Part shown: in pieces, positions 31,012 through 34,604 of the stretch
Layout: the number at the start of each line of letters is the position of its first letter
Numbering within the stretch: position 1 is the stretch's first letter
Source of the DNA: Pseudomonas sp. GM49
GTDB lineage: Bacteria; Pseudomonadota; Gammaproteobacteria; Pseudomonadales; Pseudomonadaceae
Direction: 5' to 3'
Assembly (NCBI RefSeq): GCF_000282355.1
Contig: NZ_AKJL01000023.1
Span: 1 to 34,604 of the forward strand
DNA: 34,604 nt
Program-made: the position numbers and the translations under genes
The notes under the pieces: model-generated
Told to the model about the DNA's origin: nothing
The model's input: only the letters and a program-made list of their open reading frames with translations
Databases searched by the model: none

Positions 31012-31507
31012 TCAGGCCAGTCTGCTGCGATCAAAAATCCGCTCCCGCCCCAACACCATCAAGGCCGCATGCTTGTGCGGGAAGTCGAACTCTTTCTCGC
31101 AGTGAAAGCACTGGCTCTGCATGTACCCGATCATCTTCACGTTATCGGCACGAGGCTCGGCCACCACGCGCTGCGTGCGCGGATCATCAAGAAACAGGTA
31201 ATGCACCAGCGCCGATAACCAGCTCGCCACCTTGTGCAGACCGCGGTGATTTTCTTCGCCCACCAGCATGTGGATGCCGCGGTCGTAATCCCCGGCCTCG
31301 TAGAACGGTGCGGCGCGATCTTCCCTGCCCTTCAGGGCGACCGAAATGCTCCTCCAGTTGCACGTGCAATTCGGGGCCACGCATCAGCCGCAGGGTGAGC
31401 AACGGTTGCCCCTCCAGGCTGAGACTCAGGCGGCTTTGCGTTTCATCAGCGGCAAGACGACTGCCTGTCGGTAGATACAGGGCAGTCAGGTCATTCAGAT
31501 TGGGCAT
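31012..31507 (-). pseudogene. Broken siderophore N-acetyltransferase (IucB/RhbD/PvdY type GNAT)
   Basis: From ATG 31507 the chain MPNLNDLTALYLPTGSRLAADETQSRLSL...[19 protein letters not shown] is the N-terminus of a siderophore acetyltransferase. Near 31330-31345 the sense moves to another frame: [80 protein letters not shown], the C-terminal GNAT half of hydroxyornithine/hydroxylysine acetylases. Only about 165 residues remain, so a central stretch seems deleted along with the frameshift. Such enzymes add acetyl or similar groups to hydroxyornithine for pyoverdine. An exact PvdS-type promoter lies just upstream. Confidence 0.8.
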
Positions 31508-31547
31508 GGGTCAGGCTCACGATAACCGTCGACAGTTCAACGAGGTG

Positions 31548-31571
31548 ACGTGAGCCACGGCGGGAAATTTA
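31548..31571 (-). promoter_or_regulatory. PvdS-type iron-starvation promoter of the acetyltransferase remnant
   Basis: On the minus strand TAAAT (31571-31567), exactly 16 bases, then CGT (31550-31548) fits the PvdS consensus TAAAT-N16-CGT without mismatch, 41 bases before the acetyltransferase start. This ties the broken gene to the pyoverdine regulon. Confidence 0.7.
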
Positions 31572-31582
31572 GGAAAAGACCA

Positions 31583-32401
31583 TCACTTGGCAACCTGTGG
31601 AGCCGGTTCGTTGTGCGGGATCGGCACAAGCGCAATCTTGTATGGTTCGAAAATCTTCAGCATCTGGCCGTTGTCCCGCAAGCCTTGCAACAACTTGCCG
31701 AAGGCCTCGCCGCTGATGGGCGCGGTCGGACGCAGAATGGCGTAGTGGTGATAGACCTGATCGATACGATCGGACGCCAACAACTCCTTGGCGACATTCG
31801 GATTGCGCAAAAAATAGTCGTTCAGGTAAGAGCGCGTGACCAGGGCGATATCGGCGCGACCACGTAACACCATCAGCAGATTGCTGTCATGGGAATAGGT
31901 CAGCGTGGCGTTGTAGTTTTTCGCGAGGTACTCGGGCTCGGCATTGAAGTTGGCGAATTCGTAGTGATAGCCGCTGAACAGTGCCAGGCGCTTGCCGTTC
32001 AGGTCGGCAAAATAGCTTTGCTGTCGATCAGGCAGGCGTTGCGTGACAAAAATCTCGGCGTCCTCCAGGCCCATGTCGACGGCCGTGTGGGGGATGTCTT
32101 CCCAACCCCAGGCGGGATTTTCGAAGATGGCCATGTCGACCCGGCTTTGCTTGAAGTCACCGAAGCGCCGGGGAATGGAAGTGGGCACCAGGACAAACTG
32201 GTAGTCAGTTTGCGAGGCGTTCAGGGCCTCGACCAGTTGCGGCAGCAACCCGGTATCGGCCCCGGATTCCGGGCGCACGGTGTAGGGCGGAAAGTGCGCA
32301 GCTCCAATGCGCACCAGTTGCGCAGCCTGGGACGGCATCATCGTTGATGCCGCAAGCATCGCCAGCAAAAGCTGCGAGGCAGTCCGAATTGGCGAACCCA
32401 T
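31583..32401 (-). CDS. Periplasmic solute-binding protein, family 3-like
   Basis: A 272-residue exported protein with a signal peptide ending SQAA. It follows the SBP_bac_3 layout: VRIGAAHFPPYTV at the mature start, LLPQLVEALNASQ, SRVDMAIFENPAWGW, LNGKRLALFSGYHYEF, LRGRADIALVTRSYL and AFGKLLQGLRDNGQMLKIFEPY. It lacks adjacent ABC permease or ATPase genes, so it is an orphan that may serve another transporter or a sensing role. ATG 32401 starts the signal peptide; a TTG one codon earlier is in frame. Its 3' end lies 12 bases from the PvdS-type promoter of the broken acetyltransferase. Confidence 0.8.
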   Translation of the reverse strand: MGSPIRTASQLLLAMLAASTMMPSQAAQLVRIGAAHFPPYTVRPESGADTGLLPQLVEALNASQTDYQFVLVPTSIPRRFGDFKQSRVDMAIFENPAWGWEDIPHTAVDMGLEDAEIFVTQRLPDRQQSYFADLNGKRLALFSGYHYEFANFNAEPEYLAKNYNATLTYSHDSNLLMVLRGRADIALVTRSYLNDYFLRNPNVAKELLASDRIDQVYHHYAILRPTAPISGEAFGKLLQGLRDNGQMLKIFEPYKIALVPIPHNEPAPQVAK

Positions 32402-32494
32402 CAATACAATCCCACTCCCCAATAAAACGGCATCAATGCATTCAAGCTAGGCGGTTTCTTCCAATTAGCCAGTTTAATGCTGGCCAATACAACT

Positions 32495-33121
32495 TTATTG
32501 CCGCTCTTCCAGCACCAATATCAACGCCTCATCGGCCAACTGATCGAGGCTCATGCTGCCATCGGCGCGAAACCAGGTCGTGGTCCAGGACAATGCGCCG
32601 GTCAGGAACCGTCGGGTGATGAACACATCACCGCGGATAAACCCGGCGGTCTTGGCTTCCCCCAGTACTTGCAGCCAGATGTCTTCGTAGATGTCCCGCA
32701 GCGCCAGGACCTTGGCCTGGCCGTCTTCGGACAGCGAGCGCCATTCGTAGACCAGCACGGCCATGGCCTCGCCGCTGCCGCCCATGATCGACTGCAATTC
32801 ACAGCGGATCAATGCCAGCACCCGCTCGCGCACATTGCCGGCCTCGGCGATGGCCGCACGCATCAACGCGGTGTTGTAGCGTATGGTTTCTTCCATCACG
32901 GCGCGCAGGATTTCGTCCTTGCTTTTGAAGTGATGGAAAATACTCCCCGACTGAATGCCCACGGCACCGGCCAGATCGCGCACGGTCGTGCGTTCATAGC
33001 CTTTATTGCGGAACAGGTGGGCCGCCACTTGCAGCAGCTTGCCACGGGCGCTATCCGGGTCGGTCAATTGGCCGTCGTCCACCAATTCGCGCATGACCCT
33101 CAGGGCTTTTTGCTCGTCCAC
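32495..33121 (-). CDS. TetR/AcrR-family regulator, divergent from the AtuA-family gene (AtuR-like)
   Basis: A repressor of 208 residues: helix-turn-helix KLLQVAAHLFRNKGYERTTVRDLAGAVGIQSGSIFHHFKSKDEILRAVME, then a ligand domain. The frame is open to 33145, but GTG 33121 follows TAGGAGAGAACGG, so it is the likely start; in the longer reading a Shine-Dalgarno sequence would lie inside the coding region. It is divergent from an AtuA-family gene, the same arrangement as atuR/atuA of P. aeruginosa, and two mirror-image operators lie between them. It probably represses both when an acyl-CoA or terpenoid effector is absent. Confidence 0.85.
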   Translation of the reverse strand: MDEQKALRVMRELVDDGQLTDPDSARGKLLQVAAHLFRNKGYERTTVRDLAGAVGIQSGSIFHHFKSKDEILRAVMEETIRYNTALMRAAIAEAGNVRERVLALIRCELQSIMGGSGEAMAVLVYEWRSLSEDGQAKVLALRDIYEDIWLQVLGEAKTAGFIRGDVFITRRFLTGALSWTTTWFRADGSMSLDQLADEALILVLEERQ

Positions 33122-33209
33122 CCGTTCTCTCCTACAGTCGATCAATCAGTAACGCCGATCCCCCCGAAAACAGCGGGGTTGCGCGGGCAATTTATGCTCA
33201 TGGATGCAA

Positions 33210-33268
33210 CCAAGCAAGCGCTTGGGCAGAAGATAATCAAGTCATTTACAAACCAAGCGCTTGCTTGG
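33210..33268. promoter_or_regulatory. Pair of mirror-image TetR operators
   Basis: CCAAGCAAGCGCTTGG (33210-33225) and CCAAGCGCTTGCTTGG (33253-33268) are exact reverse complements of each other and individually near-palindromic around AAGCGCTT; 27 bases separate them. They lie between the GTG at 33121 and the AtuA-family start at 33300. AtuR is reported to bind paired inverted repeats in the same place, so binding by the TetR protein is likely. Confidence 0.65.
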
Positions 33269-33299
33269 TAGTGTCGACACACTTCGGTTGGAGGTGGCT

Positions 33300-34604
33300 A
33301 TGGAATGGACTGCGCCTAAAACAATTCGCATCGGTTGCGCCAGCGCCTTCTGGGGCGATACCTCGACCGCCGCCGCGCAACTGGTCAATCATGGGCACCT
33401 GGACTATCTGGTCTTTGACTACCTGGCCGAGATCACCCTGTCGATCATGGCCGGTGCGCGGATGAAAGATCCCCAGGCCGGCTATGCGGGCGACTTCATC
33501 GAAGTCCTTGCGCCCTTGCTGCCGCAACTCGCGGAGCAAAACATCCGGGTCATCAGCAATGCCGGCGGGGTCAATCCCCAAGCCTGCGCCGCAGCCCTGC
33601 AAACGGCCTGCGACAAGGCCGGGGTGGCGCTGAAGATCGCCGTGCTGCTGGGTGACGATCTGCAACCGCAATTCAAACAGCTGGGCAACCTGGGCATTCA
33701 TGAAATGTTCAGCGGCGCGCCCCTGCCATCGATGTGTGTCTCGACCAATGCTTACCTCGGTGCACCCGGCATCGTCGAAGCCTTGCGTCTGGGGGCAGAC
33801 ATCGTGATCACCGGGCGCGTGGTCGACAGTGCCGTGGTCAGCGCCGCGCTAGTGCATGAGTTCGGCTGGTCGTGGCACGACTATGACAAGCTCGCCCAAG
33901 CGGCATTGGCCGGGCACATCATCGAATGCGGCGCCCAGTGCACGGGCGGCAACTTCACTGATTGGCGCGACGTCCCCGACTACGAACACATCGGTTTTCC
34001 CATCGTCGAAGTCAGCGCCGACAGCCAGTTCATCGTCAGCAAACCCGAAGGGACCGGCGGGCTGGTCACGCCGCTGACGGTGGGCGAGCAGATGTTGTAC
34101 GAAATTGGTGACCCGCGCGCGTATCTGTTGCCCGACGTGGTATGCGATTTCACTCAGGTCAAACTGCTGCAACAAGGCAAGAACGCGGTGCAGGTGCACG
34201 GTGCCAAAGGTCTGCCACCGACGGCTCAATACAAGGTCAGCGCCACCTACCCCGATGGTTTTCGCTGCACCGCCAGTTGTCTGATTGCCGGCATCGATGC
34301 CGTCGACAAGGCGCGGCGAGTCAGCGATGCGATCATCAACAAGACCTCGGAAATGTTCCGCCAGCGCGGCTGGGCGCCATACAGCGACGTGAGTATCGAG
34401 TTGCTGGGCAGCGAGGCCACCTACGGCCCCCACGGCCAGCGTCAGGACAGCCGCGAAGTGGTGATCAAACTTGCCGTGCGCCATCCGGACAAGCAGGCCT
34501 TGATCGTGTTCTCCCGGGAAATCGCCCAGGCCGCCACCGGCATGGCGCCGGGGCTGACCGGGATTGTCGGTGGGCGGCCGACAGTGTATCCGCTGATCCG
34601 GCTG
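33300..34604 (+). CDS. AtuA-family protein (DUF1446), partial at the window end
   Basis: At least 435 codons without a stop, running off the right edge; complete members are around 450-600 residues. It begins [52 protein letters not shown], typical of the acyclic terpene utilisation AtuA family, and later carries [66 protein letters not shown] and [20 protein letters not shown] 33300 has GGAGGTGG directly upstream, a strong ribosome site. The biochemical role of AtuA is not settled; in P. aeruginosa its cluster degrades citronellol-type terpenes, but similar genes occur in other acyl-CoA pathways. It probably starts an operon beyond the window. Confidence 0.88.
   Translation, partial: MEWTAPKTIRIGCASAFWGDTSTAAAQLVNHGHLDYLVFDYLAEITLSIMAGARMKDPQAGYAGDFIEVLAPLLPQLAEQNIRVISNAGGVNPQACAAALQTACDKAGVALKIAVLLGDDLQPQFKQLGNLGIHEMFSGAPLPSMCVSTNAYLGAPGIVEALRLGADIVITGRVVDSAVVSAALVHEFGWSWHDYDKLAQAALAGHIIECGAQCTGGNFTDWRDVPDYEHIGFPIVEVSADSQFIVSKPEGTGGLVTPLTVGEQMLYEIGDPRAYLLPDVVCDFTQVKLLQQGKNAVQVHGAKGLPPTAQYKVSATYPDGFRCTASCLIAGIDAVDKARRVSDAIINKTSEMFRQRGWAPYSDVSIELLGSEATYGPHGQRQDSREVVIKLAVRHPDKQALIVFSREIAQAATGMAPGLTGIVGGRPTVYPLIRL

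Overview
The window reads as chromosomal DNA from a Pseudomonas of the P. fluorescens group. The basis is protein similarity recalled from memory, GC-rich codon use, and many copies of a REP sequence of the type TGTGGGAGCGAGCTTGCTCGCG in gaps between genes. No RNA gene, CRISPR array, insertion sequence or prophage was seen.

Left part (1-8.8 kb), ordinary metabolism and transport: an RhtA-type exporter, a small lipoprotein, a TetR regulator divergent from an SDR/isomerase pair with a tandem operator between them, a decayed end of a quinone oxidoreductase, an aminopeptidase P, a stand-alone cysteine desulfurase, a LysE exporter, a SHOCT-like lipoprotein and a VOC protein.

Middle part: 9.1-15.3 kb is a complete, tightly overlapping fpvGHJKCDEF operon, the inner-membrane and periplasmic machinery that reduces and releases iron from ferri-pyoverdine. 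15.5-22.1 kb is a dsbS-dsbR / dsbD-dsbE-dsbG locus (copper-responsive two-component system plus periplasmic disulfide reductases). It is split by a frameshifted Sel1-type gene, and both flanking promoters carry matching TTAA-type direct repeats. A decayed alpha/beta hydrolase follows.

Right part: 22.7-27.9 kb is a class 5 (CS1/CFA/I-like) fimbrial operon, read leftwards as major pilin, hairpin, usher, tip protein, chaperone. 28.3-29.9 kb is an AT-richer segment with a fibronectin-III protein, a small membrane protein and a solo GerE-type regulator whose promoter has a perfect lux-box-like palindrome.

29.85-31.57 kb is a collapsed pyoverdine biosynthesis locus: the 5' end of pvdL, a pvdS whose middle has been removed in frame with its Fur-box promoter still present, and a broken siderophore acetyltransferase that keeps an exact PvdS-type promoter. 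Beside an intact fpv operon, this suggests a strain that no longer makes pyoverdine from this locus but keeps the machinery to use it. The window ends with an orphan solute-binding protein and a TetR gene divergent from an AtuA-family gene that runs off the end, with two mirror-image operators between them.
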